A DNA stretch of 64,000 bases from Oscillospiraceae bacterium (GTDB lineage Bacteria > Bacillota_A > Clostridia > Oscillospirales > Oscillospiraceae), in the NCBI GenBank assembly GCA_017470325.1, contig JAFUES010000007.1, positions 62,001 through 126,000 of the forward strand, read 5' to 3'. This document shows positions 45,076 to 53,509 of the stretch, one piece after another; position 1 is the first letter of the stretch, and every line of letters begins with the position of its first letter. The notes beneath the pieces are model-generated. The model saw only the letters and a list, made by a program, of their open reading frames with translations, was not told the origin of the DNA and did not search any database. A program made the position numbers and the translations under genes.

Positions 45076-45079
45076 GTTG

Positions 45080-45112
45080 AAAGCCGGAACGGATCCCGTT
45101 CCGGCTTTCCCT
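45080..45112. terminator. second terminator between flavodoxin and rhodanese genes
   Basis: 12-bp stem AAAGCCGGAACG with CGTTCCGGCTTT. On the plus strand CCCTTTATTTT follows; on the minus strand it lies just after the rhodanese stop. Confidence 0.75.
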
Positions 45113-45433
45113 TTATTTTACCAATTGTCCTTGATAGCCCTGGACGCCGCCGATGCTGCGCGCATTGGTGTAGCCCTGGTCCTTCAGCATAGCGGCCGCC
45201 TGGCTGCTGCGCGCGCCGCTGAGGCAGTACAGGAACAGCGGCTGATCATAGCTTGTGGCGATCTCGTCGATCTCGCGCAGCTGCTTCAAGCTGAGATTCA
45301 CGCTGCCGGGCACATGTCCCTCAGCATATTCGTCCCGGTTGCGCACATCGATCAGCAGAGCGCCCGGGGTCTCCCGGTACTGCTGCAGCCCGGTCTCCAG
45401 ATCGTTCTTTCTCAGTTTATCAAATAAGCCCAT
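45113..45433 (-). CDS. rhodanese-like domain protein
   Basis: A 106-aa single rhodanese domain. The active-site Cys is in LYCLSGARSSQAA (loop CLSGAR); LIDVRNRDEYAEGHVPGSVNLSL is the family motif. Single-domain proteins carry sulfane sulfur; physiological acceptor unknown. Confidence 0.92.
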   Translation of the reverse strand: MGLFDKLRKNDLETGLQQYRETPGALLIDVRNRDEYAEGHVPGSVNLSLKQLREIDEIATSYDQPLFLYCLSGARSSQAAAMLKDQGYTNARSIGGVQGYQGQLVK

Positions 45434-45450
45434 TCTTCTATCCTTCTTTC

Positions 45451-46557
45451 TCAGGAAGTTCTTCTTCCGGTATTTGTGGCCGTGCTGCCGTCAGTTCCTG
45501 TGCCCGGGGAATTTGCGGCGCTGCTGGGCAGATCAATGTCCAGGTAGCTCTCCACGATATCCATGATGCTGTCGTCCTTCAGGATGATGGACAGCTCGAT
45601 GCGGCGGTTCTGGGCCCGCCCTTCTTCCGTGTCATTGCTGGCAACGGGCCGGGTCTCACCATAGCCCGCGGCGCAGAAGTAAGAGGAATAGCGGTTGAGC
45701 TTTCCACCCTGCCCAGCCAACAAATAGTTGAGTACGGAGTTGGCGCGGTCGGTGGACAGGATGCGGTTGTCCTCATCGCTTCCGGTACTGTCTGTATGCC
45801 CGGAAATGACGATGCTGTCCACATACTTGGCGTTTTCGCTGTCCTGCAGGAAGGCTTCGAAGACCGTCACCAGCTGGTTCAGCGCCGGAGTAGCCGCGGG
45901 CTTGATCTCAGAGGAGCCCACGTCGAACAGGATGCTCTCATCCAGAATGATGTTCCCGCTCTCGCCGATGCTCACCTTGGAGGAATCCCCCATCACCTTG
46001 GCCACGGCGTCCCGGATCTGCTCCAGGATGGACAGGCGCAGCACCGCGATGGTCTGCATCTGGCTGCGCATGGCCAGCAATTCCTCATTGGCGGCTTTCA
46101 TATACTGCTCCTGCTCACCGATCAGAGCTTTCTGATCGGCCAACAGTTTGTTCTGACTTGCCAGCTGCTTGTTTTGCTCGTTCAGATCCTCCTGCTGTTG
46201 GGTCAGCGTCAGTTTGGCCTCGTCCAGATCAATGGTGATCTTGGCCAGATCGCTCTCCGCCTTCTCCACCTGTTGCAGCGTCAGGGCAAGGGTCTTTTCC
46301 ATGTCTTCCAGTTCCAGCTCGGCGCTGGCCAGGTTTTCCTCTGTGCTGACCAGCTTCATCTCTGTGTTGGCCAGCTTCTCCTGGGTACTCTGCAGATTGT
46401 TGCCGGTGATCAGATTCTGGATATAGGAGAGAAGCATCAGGAAGAACAGGATCAGAGCGACTGCCGACATCATGTCCGCATAGGATGGCCAGAAGCCCTG
46501 TTCCCCATCAGACGATTTGTTCAGCGCACTGACGCGCCCTGCATACTGTCTTCTCAT
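45451..46557 (-). CDS. MotB/OmpA-like protein with coiled coil
   Basis: A 368-aa protein with one N-terminal membrane helix (about 25-47: MMSAVALILFFLMLLSYIQN), a long coiled coil (about 55-170, repeats of AN/AS, EENLASAELELEDMEK) and a C-terminal OmpA/peptidoglycan-binding domain (about 220-330: ISGHTDSTGSDEDNRILSTDRA). Paired with the MotA/TolQ-like gene by a 4-nt overlap, it forms a proton-driven-motor-like complex. No flagellar genes are nearby, and the acid/Ser-rich tail is unlike MotB. Confidence 0.88.
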   Translation of the reverse strand: MRRQYAGRVSALNKSSDGEQGFWPSYADMMSAVALILFFLMLLSYIQNLITGNNLQSTQEKLANTEMKLVSTEENLASAELELEDMEKTLALTLQQVEKAESDLAKITIDLDEAKLTLTQQQEDLNEQNKQLASQNKLLADQKALIGEQEQYMKAANEELLAMRSQMQTIAVLRLSILEQIRDAVAKVMGDSSKVSIGESGNIILDESILFDVGSSEIKPAATPALNQLVTVFEAFLQDSENAKYVDSIVISGHTDSTGSDEDNRILSTDRANSVLNYLLAGQGGKLNRYSSYFCAAGYGETRPVASNDTEEGRAQNRRIELSIILKDDSIMDIVESYLDIDLPSSAANSPGTGTDGSTATNTGRRTS

Positions 46558-47501
46558 TTATGCGCGCCCTCCATTCTGCGGTTGATCTCCCGCATGGCGT
46601 TGGCCAGATCACGCACCGCCAGATCCATACGCTCCACGCTGCCGCGCAGATTGTAGTCCACCTCGGAGAAGTCGTGCACGCCCTCGTTGAATTTGGTCAC
46701 GGTCTTGTCGAAGGACTCCACCATCAGCTTGCCGCCGTCCATGGCCCGGTTGAGCACATTGGCAGAGCCGTTGGTGGCGTCGATATAAGCCGCGGCGGCG
46801 GTGTTCATAGTGGTCTTGAACTCGGTGACCGCAGCATCCATGGCGGCGATCATCCGCTTGACCAGATCCGCATCATCCTTGGAGGCCTCGGTGTAAAGCG
46901 TAGGCGCGATCTCTGTATCCAGCCACAGCTCCAGCTTGGTCTCCAGCCGTTCCCGCTGGGTCTGGGGATTGAAGATGGTGCGCAGGATCGTCAGCAAGAT
47001 GGAGCAGCCGGCACCCACCAGCGAGGTGTAAAAGGCCACGCCCATGCCCGACAGGGCGGACATCAGACCGCCGCCCACGCTGTCCAGCACGCTGAGCCAT
47101 TCTGTGGAATTGCTGAAACCGATCAGCTCCGTCAGAGACGCCACCGAGAGGCTCAGGCCCAGGAAAGTGCCAAACAGGCCCAGGGTCACGAACAGAGACA
47201 CGGCGTTGTTCAAAAAGCGTTCGCATAGCAGCAGCCCGGAAAGGCGGCTGCTCACGGTATCGGTGATGATGGCCGGGGTATTCACATCCTGCCCATACTG
47301 TTTATAGGCCGCTATGTATTCATCCAACAGCGCAGCCTTGAAGCCGCGGCTCTCCTCCCCGCTGCCCTTGGCCTTCCCTGCCAGCACCTTATAGCGCAGG
47401 TAAGTGTGGAACAGCAGCACAATGGACAGCACAAACAGGATCCCGATGATGACGATGACGACAAAACCGGCAACCGGCATATTTCGGAGATTATTCAGCA
47501 T
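46554..47501 (-). CDS. MotA/TolQ/ExbB-like proton channel protein
   Basis: A 315-aa protein with membrane helices near 10-32, 100-122 and 150-185 (ALSGMGVAFYTSLVGAGCSILLTIL is the TolQ/MotA signature). The cytoplasmic tail (about 200-315) is helical, ends in VERMDLAVRDLANAMREINRRME. Its partner is the downstream OmpA-like gene. It resembles ZorAB of Zorya defence at the level of domains, but no ZorC/D/E partners are present. Confidence 0.88.
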   Translation of the reverse strand: MLNNLRNMPVAGFVVIVIIGILFVLSIVLLFHTYLRYKVLAGKAKGSGEESRGFKAALLDEYIAAYKQYGQDVNTPAIITDTVSSRLSGLLLCERFLNNAVSLFVTLGLFGTFLGLSLSVASLTELIGFSNSTEWLSVLDSVGGGLMSALSGMGVAFYTSLVGAGCSILLTILRTIFNPQTQRERLETKLELWLDTEIAPTLYTEASKDDADLVKRMIAAMDAAVTEFKTTMNTAAAAYIDATNGSANVLNRAMDGGKLMVESFDKTVTKFNEGVHDFSEVDYNLRGSVERMDLAVRDLANAMREINRRMEGAHK

Positions 47502-47571
47502 TCATATCCCTCCAGTCCTTGCTTTCTATCTTCTTGCCGCATGCGGCGGCAGGTTTATCAAATATGGGAGA

Positions 47572-47600
47572 ATTATAGCAGAGCTTTGTCAAAATGGCAA
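47572..47600 (-). promoter_or_regulatory. promoter of the MotA/OmpA-like operon
   Basis: TTGCCA (47595-47600) and TATAAT (47572-47577), 17-bp spacer, minus strand. Confidence 0.75.
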
Positions 47601-47655
47601 ATATCCTTTCCCGCTTCATAGACGGATTTTGATGAATAAAGTTCCATTTCATAAC

Positions 47656-47690
47656 AAAACCGCGCGGCCTTCCCAGGCGGCGCGGTTTTC
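47656..47690. terminator. terminator of the ABC exporter operon
   Basis: 10-bp stem AAAACCGCGC with GCGCGGTTTT, downstream of the last ABC gene on the minus strand and symmetric. Confidence 0.75.
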
Positions 47691-47703
47691 GATATTGCTT
47701 GCC

Positions 47704-49524
47704 TCAGGTGGCGTTTCCTGCAAACTGCGTCATGTACAGCTCGTAGTAATTGCCCTTCTGCGCCAGAAGCTCGGTATGGGTACCGGTTTCGATGATATGG
47801 CCGTGGTCCATGACGACGATCATATCTGCGTCCTGAATGGTGGAGAGCCTGTGTGCGATGATCAGACTGGTACGGTCCTTCATCAGCTCCACCATAGCGT
47901 TCTGGATATGTTTTTCTGTCCGGGTATCTACGCTGGAGGTAGCCTCATCCAGGATCAGGATCTTCGGGTAGGACAGGAAGGCCCGCCCGATGGTCAGCAG
48001 CTGCCGCTGACCCTGGGACAGGTTGGCGCCCGCCCCGGTCAAGACCGTATCGTAGCCCTCGGGCAGCGCCGCCACCACCTTGTCACAGTTGGAGATCTCC
48101 GCCGCCTCGATCATCTTCTTATCCGTAATGCTCTGATCGGCGTATTTCAGGTTGGCCCGGACGGTATCGGTAAAGAGTACCGAATCCTGCAGCACGATGC
48201 CCACCGAATCCCGCAGCACATCACAGGAGATGTCCTTGATATTCTCCCCGTCTACAGTGATCTCGCCCGCATCGATATCATAAAAGCGCATCAGGAGGTT
48301 GACGATGGTGGTCTTGCCGGAACCCGTGGAGCCCACCAGGGCGATCTTCTTGCCCGCCTCGATCTTCAGATTGAAGTCATAGATGATCTGCTTGCCGGGC
48401 ACATAGCTGAAATCCACATGCTTGAACTCGATCACGCCGTCTGTGATCGGCAGTTCCCTGGCACCGCTCTTGTCCTCGCTGGCGGTATCCAGGATGGAGA
48501 AAATCCGCTCCGCGCCTGCCACAGCGGTCTCGATCTGGCCGTACAGCTGCGCAAGCTCGTTGATGGGCCGGGAGAACTGCTTGGAGTAGATGATGAAGGC
48601 GGAAATGACGCCCACGGAGATCATCCCCCGCAGGGCAAACCAGGCGCCGAAGGCCGCCACGATCACGAAGGACAGGTTGTTAAGCATGTTCATCAACGGG
48701 CCCATGGCGTTGCCGATCACATCGGCTATGATGCCGATTTTGGTCAGTTCATCGCTGGCCTGGGTAAATTCTTCAATGCTGCTCTCCTGCAGGTTGTAGG
48801 CGGCCACGGTTTTGATGGCGGTCACCTTTTCCTCCACGATGCCGTTCACACTGCCCAGCAGCTCCTGCCGCCTGAGATAATAGCGGCGCATCAGCTTGGA
48901 CATGACCCGGGTCATCACCACTGACAGAATCACCGTCACGCATGTGAGCAGCGTCAGGGGCACGCTGTAGGACAGCATCACCGCCACAGTGCCGATCAGC
49001 GTCAACACACCCGAGAACAGCGAGGATAGAGACGAGCTGATCACATTGGACACGTTCTCCGCATCGTTGGTCATACGGCTCATGATATCGCCGTGGGAGT
49101 GGTTGTCCAGATACGGGATGGGCAGGCTGATGACCTTATTGAACAGCTCGCTGCGCAGGCGATAGATCACCCGCTGGGACAGCCGCGCCGACAAAAAGCC
49201 CTGCAGCAGGGTCGCCCCGCCATGGATCAGATACAGCGCCAGCATGATGCCCAGGATATGAGGGATCTGCGCGAAAGCGCCGGACACCAGATCGTCGATG
49301 GCCGTACTCTGGAGACTGGGCGTGATGACGCTGGCCAGCACTGTGATGATCACCACCAGGGCCAGGAAGATCACATATTTGATTTCCGGGCCAAAGTAGC
49401 TCAGCAGCCGGCGCAGAGTCTTTTTGCCCTCCTTGGGCTTTTCCGTGGGCGCGCCCATGCTCTGCCGGCCACCGGGCCGGAAGCCCTGCTGCGCCACAGA
49501 AGAGGTCGCTTTCACTGCGCTCAT
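47704..49524 (-). CDS. ABC exporter subunit with consensus ATPase site
   Basis: A 606-aa half-transporter: six membrane helices (about 35-340) and an NBD. Walker A is GSTGSGKTT, Walker B ILILDEATSSVD with the catalytic Glu, D-loop SSVD and H-loop IAHRLST; the signature is a variant, ANLSQGQRQL. With the 594-type partner (which has the LSGGQ signature but a degenerate Walker B) it forms an asymmetric heterodimer. In such pairs the consensus site is built from this protein's Walker motifs and the partner's LSGGQ. It overlaps the partner by 4 nt. Confidence 0.93.
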   Translation of the reverse strand: MSAVKATSSVAQQGFRPGGRQSMGAPTEKPKEGKKTLRRLLSYFGPEIKYVIFLALVVIITVLASVITPSLQSTAIDDLVSGAFAQIPHILGIMLALYLIHGGATLLQGFLSARLSQRVIYRLRSELFNKVISLPIPYLDNHSHGDIMSRMTNDAENVSNVISSSLSSLFSGVLTLIGTVAVMLSYSVPLTLLTCVTVILSVVMTRVMSKLMRRYYLRRQELLGSVNGIVEEKVTAIKTVAAYNLQESSIEEFTQASDELTKIGIIADVIGNAMGPLMNMLNNLSFVIVAAFGAWFALRGMISVGVISAFIIYSKQFSRPINELAQLYGQIETAVAGAERIFSILDTASEDKSGARELPITDGVIEFKHVDFSYVPGKQIIYDFNLKIEAGKKIALVGSTGSGKTTIVNLLMRFYDIDAGEITVDGENIKDISCDVLRDSVGIVLQDSVLFTDTVRANLKYADQSITDKKMIEAAEISNCDKVVAALPEGYDTVLTGAGANLSQGQRQLLTIGRAFLSYPKILILDEATSSVDTRTEKHIQNAMVELMKDRTSLIIAHRLSTIQDADMIVVMDHGHIIETGTHTELLAQKGNYYELYMTQFAGNAT

Positions 49525-51284
49525 ACCTGGCCTCCTTTCTCCGTCTCCTCGCTGTCTTTCAGCTGGGAATCGTAAATATCCCGGTAGACCGCGCTGGTCT
49601 GCAGCAGCTGCTCATGGCTGCCGCAGGCGGCGATGGTGCCGTTATCCAGCACCACGATGCGGTCCGCGTTTTTGACCGAAGCCACCCGCTGGGCGATAAT
49701 GATCTTGGTCACGTCGGCGTACTGCTCCCGCACCGCCGCATACAAGGCCGCCTCTGTCCGCAGGTCCAAGGCGCTGGTGGAGTCATCGAAGATCAGGATC
49801 TCACCCTTTTTCAGCAGCGCCCGGCTGATGGCGATGCGCTGCCGCTGACCGCCGGACAGGCTCATACCGCCCTCGGCTACCGGGGTGTCGTAGCCCTCCG
49901 GCTGCTGACGGATAAAGTCGTCCGCCTGGGCGGCTCTGGCCGCCGCGTAGATCTCCTCCTCCGAGGCGGAAGGATCTCCTATAGCGATGTTGTCCCGGAT
50001 GGTGGTGCTGAACAGCTCGCTCTTTTGCAGGCAGACCGTCACCTTCTGCCGCAGCTCCGCCAGGTCGTAGGCGCGTACATCCACGCCGTCTACCAGGACC
50101 TTGCCGGACGCCGCGTCGTAAAAGCGCGGGATCAGGCTCACCAGCGAGGTCTTGCCACAGCCGGTGGCGCCGATGATGCCCACCGTCTCCCCGGGCGCGA
50201 TATCCAGATTGATCCTGCGCAGGACCCGTTTGCCGTTGTCCGAATAGACAAAGCTCACGTTCTTGAAGCTGACAGAGCCCTTCTGCTGCGGCTGCACATT
50301 TCCATCCTCCAGCTTTTCCAGACCGGGGTCCGCGGTGATGACCGCCTCCAGCCGTTTGGCGGAAGCCATGCCGCGGGAGAGGGTCTGGAAGATCATGGCC
50401 AGCATCATCATGCCGTTGAGGATCTGGGAGATATACGTGATGGCCGCCATGACGGCACCGGGCGCCATCTTGCCGCCCTGCACCTGGATGGAGCCGATGT
50501 AAATGATGCTGACGATACCGATGTTCAGCACGATGTTCATCACCGGCCGCAGGAAGGACATCATCATCTGCACATTGAACTGGGTGTCCACCAGATGACG
50601 GTTGGCGTCATCGAAGCGCTGGGCTTCCGTCTTCTCCTGGATGAACGCCTTCACCACCCGGATGCCGTTGACGTTTTCCTGAATAATGCTGTTGAGCTTA
50701 TCCAGGCTCTCCTGCAGCACCGTGAACAGCGGATTGGTACGCCATACCACAAAGATCACGTCGATCAGGATCAGCGGGAACGCGCAGGCCACCACCACGC
50801 CGAAGGACACATCCAGACTCAGCAGCGCCGTGGTGCCGCCCACAAAGAACATCAGGCAGCGCACGAAGCCGCGGATCATCTGCATGACCAGCTGCTGGAC
50901 CTGGGTCACGTCGCTGGTGATGCGCGTGATCAGAGAACCGGTGGAAAAATCATCCGTCTGCTCGAAAGAAAAATGCATGATCTTCCGAAAGCAGGCCTTG
51001 CGGATATCGTTGCCGTAGTTCTGCCCAGTGACGTTGCTGAACACGCCCGAGAGCATGCCGCAAATGCCGCCCGCCAGGACCACCAGCAGCATTTTGATCC
51101 CTGTGGAGATCACCAGTTGGAGGTTGGAGACGCCGCCGTTATTGAGTCCCAGGATGCCGTCGTCCACGATCGTGGCCATCATTCTGGGCTGGTACAAATC
51201 CACATACACCTCCGCGACCATGAAGCCGGCGGCAAGCACAGCAAAGTACCAGTACTTTTTCAGCAGCTTGATCAAGATTCTCAT
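49521..51284 (-). CDS. ABC exporter subunit with degenerate catalytic Glu
   Basis: A 587-aa half-transporter: six helices (about 10-315), then an NBD with Walker A GATGCGKTS, canonical signature SLSGGQRQ, and Walker B ILIFDDSTSALD, where Asp replaces the catalytic Glu. The H-loop position reads IAQRVAS, with Gln instead of His. These two changes are the classic marks of the degenerate site in heterodimeric exporters (BmrCD, TM287/288 types). Start at 51284 (ATG) is preferred over an upstream TTG. Substrate unknown; lipids, peptides or drugs are typical. Confidence 0.93.
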   Translation of the reverse strand: MRILIKLLKKYWYFAVLAAGFMVAEVYVDLYQPRMMATIVDDGILGLNNGGVSNLQLVISTGIKMLLVVLAGGICGMLSGVFSNVTGQNYGNDIRKACFRKIMHFSFEQTDDFSTGSLITRITSDVTQVQQLVMQMIRGFVRCLMFFVGGTTALLSLDVSFGVVVACAFPLILIDVIFVVWRTNPLFTVLQESLDKLNSIIQENVNGIRVVKAFIQEKTEAQRFDDANRHLVDTQFNVQMMMSFLRPVMNIVLNIGIVSIIYIGSIQVQGGKMAPGAVMAAITYISQILNGMMMLAMIFQTLSRGMASAKRLEAVITADPGLEKLEDGNVQPQQKGSVSFKNVSFVYSDNGKRVLRRINLDIAPGETVGIIGATGCGKTSLVSLIPRFYDAASGKVLVDGVDVRAYDLAELRQKVTVCLQKSELFSTTIRDNIAIGDPSASEEEIYAAARAAQADDFIRQQPEGYDTPVAEGGMSLSGGQRQRIAISRALLKKGEILIFDDSTSALDLRTEAALYAAVREQYADVTKIIIAQRVASVKNADRIVVLDNGTIAACGSHEQLLQTSAVYRDIYDSQLKDSEETEKGGQV

Positions 51285-51406
51285 CGCTGTTTTCCCTTCT
51301 TTCAATGGCTATATCTTAGCAGAAATTTCCGAAAAAGGGAAAAAATTTTTTCATAAAATGGAAAAAAGCTCCCATCCGAAGACGGGAGCTTTTGATAATG
51401 AAAGAC

Positions 51407-52198
51407 TCAGCCGTAGGAATGCAGCCCCGGCAGCAGGGTGTTTACGCCCGCGAAGGTAAAGAACACCACCGGCACCGCGATGACCAGAAACCAGGCCATG
51501 GCGACCCCCTTGCGCTTGCTGCGCAGGCGCAGGTGGAGATAGACCGCATAGATGATCCAGGTGATCAGCGCCCAGACCTCCTTGGGGTCCCAGGTCCAAA
51601 AGGCGGACCAGGCCTGCTCGGCCCAGATGGCGCCGGACAGGATCACGATGGTCAAAAACAGGAAGCCGAAGGCCACCAGCCGGTAGCTGAGATAATCCAT
51701 CTGCCGCAGTTTGTTTTCTCCGTCCTCTGTGTTTTTCTTTACCAGCAGGATGTAGCGCAGGCCGATACAACCCGCCACCACGAAGGCGGCATAGGATAGC
51801 ACTGCGGAGCCGATGTGGATGCCGAACCAGGCGCTGCGCAGGGCGGGCATCAGATCATGGATCTCCATAGGCTGCAGCGCCGCATAGGTCAGTACCAGCA
51901 GCGTCATGGGCATAGCGATCACAGAGAGCCAGTCGGCCTTCATCCGTCTGCGGATGACGATCAGCATCAGAGCCACCCCCCAGGCAAAGGCGTTGGCGAA
52001 TTCGAACTGATTGGAAAGCGGGATCCGCTTTGCGATCACGCCCCGCACCACGGTAAAGATCAGATGCACGGCGAAGGCCAGCAGGAACACCAGCCAGGAG
52101 GCCTTCAGGAGCTTTTCCTTTTTGAAGGCCGTACCGGTAAACTGCAAAATCACAGCTACGGCGTATACGATAAAGGTGAGAAAAAACAAGACTTTCAT
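51407..52198 (-). CDS. ccsA: cytochrome c assembly protein CcsA/ResC-like
   Basis: A 263-aa integral membrane protein of system II cytochrome c maturation, with about eight helices. The haem-handling WWD-type motif is in WAEQAWSAFWTWDPKEVWALITWIIYAVYLHLR; external His residues flank it. It works with ResB to attach haem to CxxCH motifs outside the membrane. The start at 52198 follows GGAGG; it overlaps resB by 4 nt. Client here is clearly the adjacent NrfA. Confidence 0.95.
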   Translation of the reverse strand: MKVLFFLTFIVYAVAVILQFTGTAFKKEKLLKASWLVFLLAFAVHLIFTVVRGVIAKRIPLSNQFEFANAFAWGVALMLIVIRRRMKADWLSVIAMPMTLLVLTYAALQPMEIHDLMPALRSAWFGIHIGSAVLSYAAFVVAGCIGLRYILLVKKNTEDGENKLRQMDYLSYRLVAFGFLFLTIVILSGAIWAEQAWSAFWTWDPKEVWALITWIIYAVYLHLRLRSKRKGVAMAWFLVIAVPVVFFTFAGVNTLLPGLHSYG

Positions 52199-53442
52199 GC
52201 GTGATCCTCCATTCTGCAATCCTGCAGCAGTTCATCCAATTCGATCCGGATCCCCTCCGGCTTGGGTCCGCCTACGGCATAGCCCTGCTCATCCACTTTC
52301 ACCAGCACCGGCGGCATAAAGAAGGTGATGTAAAGTCCCAGGATCAGCAGCACAAAAGCAGCGATCAGCAGGGCGTTGATGACAGTGGGCGTGTGTTTGA
52401 TGCGCAGGCCCGGGTATTCCACCGGGGCATTGAAATGAAAGCGCATGCCCCCTGCTTCAAGCTCCTCCTCCGGGAACACCAGCATAGGGCTTACGGTGCC
52501 GTTCTCCGCCAGGAGCACCTCATATACAGGGTTCTCATAGCGGCCGGAGGTGGAGGTGATAAGGGTCATCCGCCCGCTGGGGTCCAGGACGTACCCGGGG
52601 TATACCGCCTCATACCACAGGCCGTTGGCCCCGTCCAGGGAGAGTAGTGCGGTCTCGGTCAGAATGAAATCATCGCTGCCTCCGGTTGCCAGATTGGTCA
52701 CGGTAACGGACCCGGCCGTTCCGTAGGTCTGTTGATAGATCTTATAGCTTCCGAAAGAGAAGGGATGGTTGACACGGATATCTGCCCAATCGCTGCTCCG
52801 CCCGTCGCTTAGCCGGACCCGGATCTGGCTGGAATAATCCAGCCGCCCGGTGGCGTCCTCGATGTGGAAGGAATTGACGGCGATCTCCGTACCGTCCTCC
52901 ATGCGTACGCTCTCCCCGGGGAAGCAGGCGCGGTCCACCACCACAGGCAGATACAGCGCCCCCGCGCCGAAAACCACGATCAACAGAATGGACAGATGGA
53001 TAAGGAAGGAGCCGTAACGGCCCACACTGTTCTTCCGATAGACCTGGACCCCATCCACGCTTTCCGCACGGCAGCGGATATCGGTCAAATATTGCCTGAG
53101 CCTTGCCATGCCCTCGCTGTTCAGGAACACCTGGTCTTTCATCATCGCCGTACGCTGGATGACCTTGCCGCGGTCCCCCACCACAGTTACGATCCGTACC
53201 AGAGAGCACAGCGTCAAATTCAGGCACAGCAGCACCAGCAGCAGGATGAAGTACCAGCTTTCAAAGATCCTGTGCAGGCGCAGCATCAAAACCACGCCGT
53301 GGAAGGAGCCATAGTTCTGAGCATACCAGGAGACTGCCTTATCCTGAGGGATCAGCGACCCGGCCACGGAGCACAGAGCGATCAGGATCAGCAGCAGGAT
53401 CCCGAAGCGCATAGACCGGAAGAAATTCAAATACTTTTTCAT
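52195..53442 (-). CDS. resB: cytochrome c biogenesis protein ResB-like
   Basis: A 415-aa membrane protein of the ResB family (CcsB). Helices lie at about 10-30, 60-82, 135-160 and 375-395, with a large extracytoplasmic domain between. RSMRFGILLLILIALCSVAGSLIPQDKA is the N-terminal signature, VNHPFSFGSYKIYQQTYG the outer-domain motif. With CcsA it delivers and attaches haem. Start at 53442 behind GGAG. Separated from nrfA by a terminator-like hairpin, suggesting lower expression than nrfA. Confidence 0.93.
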   Translation of the reverse strand: MKKYLNFFRSMRFGILLLILIALCSVAGSLIPQDKAVSWYAQNYGSFHGVVLMLRLHRIFESWYFILLLVLLCLNLTLCSLVRIVTVVGDRGKVIQRTAMMKDQVFLNSEGMARLRQYLTDIRCRAESVDGVQVYRKNSVGRYGSFLIHLSILLIVVFGAGALYLPVVVDRACFPGESVRMEDGTEIAVNSFHIEDATGRLDYSSQIRVRLSDGRSSDWADIRVNHPFSFGSYKIYQQTYGTAGSVTVTNLATGGSDDFILTETALLSLDGANGLWYEAVYPGYVLDPSGRMTLITSTSGRYENPVYEVLLAENGTVSPMLVFPEEELEAGGMRFHFNAPVEYPGLRIKHTPTVINALLIAAFVLLILGLYITFFMPPVLVKVDEQGYAVGGPKPEGIRIELDELLQDCRMEDHA

Positions 53443-53451
53443 GGAACCACT

Positions 53452-53494
53452 CCAAAAAAACGAAACTGCCGCTCGCCCTGTTCGGGCGGGCGGC
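53452..53494 (-). terminator. partial terminator between nrfA and resB
   Basis: An 11-bp stem with one mismatch (53468-53478 with 53484-53494), followed on the minus strand by GTTTTTTT. It probably reduces read-through from nrfA to resB-ccsA, setting stoichiometry. Confidence 0.7.
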
Positions 53495-53509
53495 ATGGAG
53501 GTTATGGTT

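Noticed and set aside
45451..47501. Zorya anti-phage defence
   Set aside because: Only ZorA/ZorB-like domains are present; ZorC, ZorD or ZorE are absent on either side.
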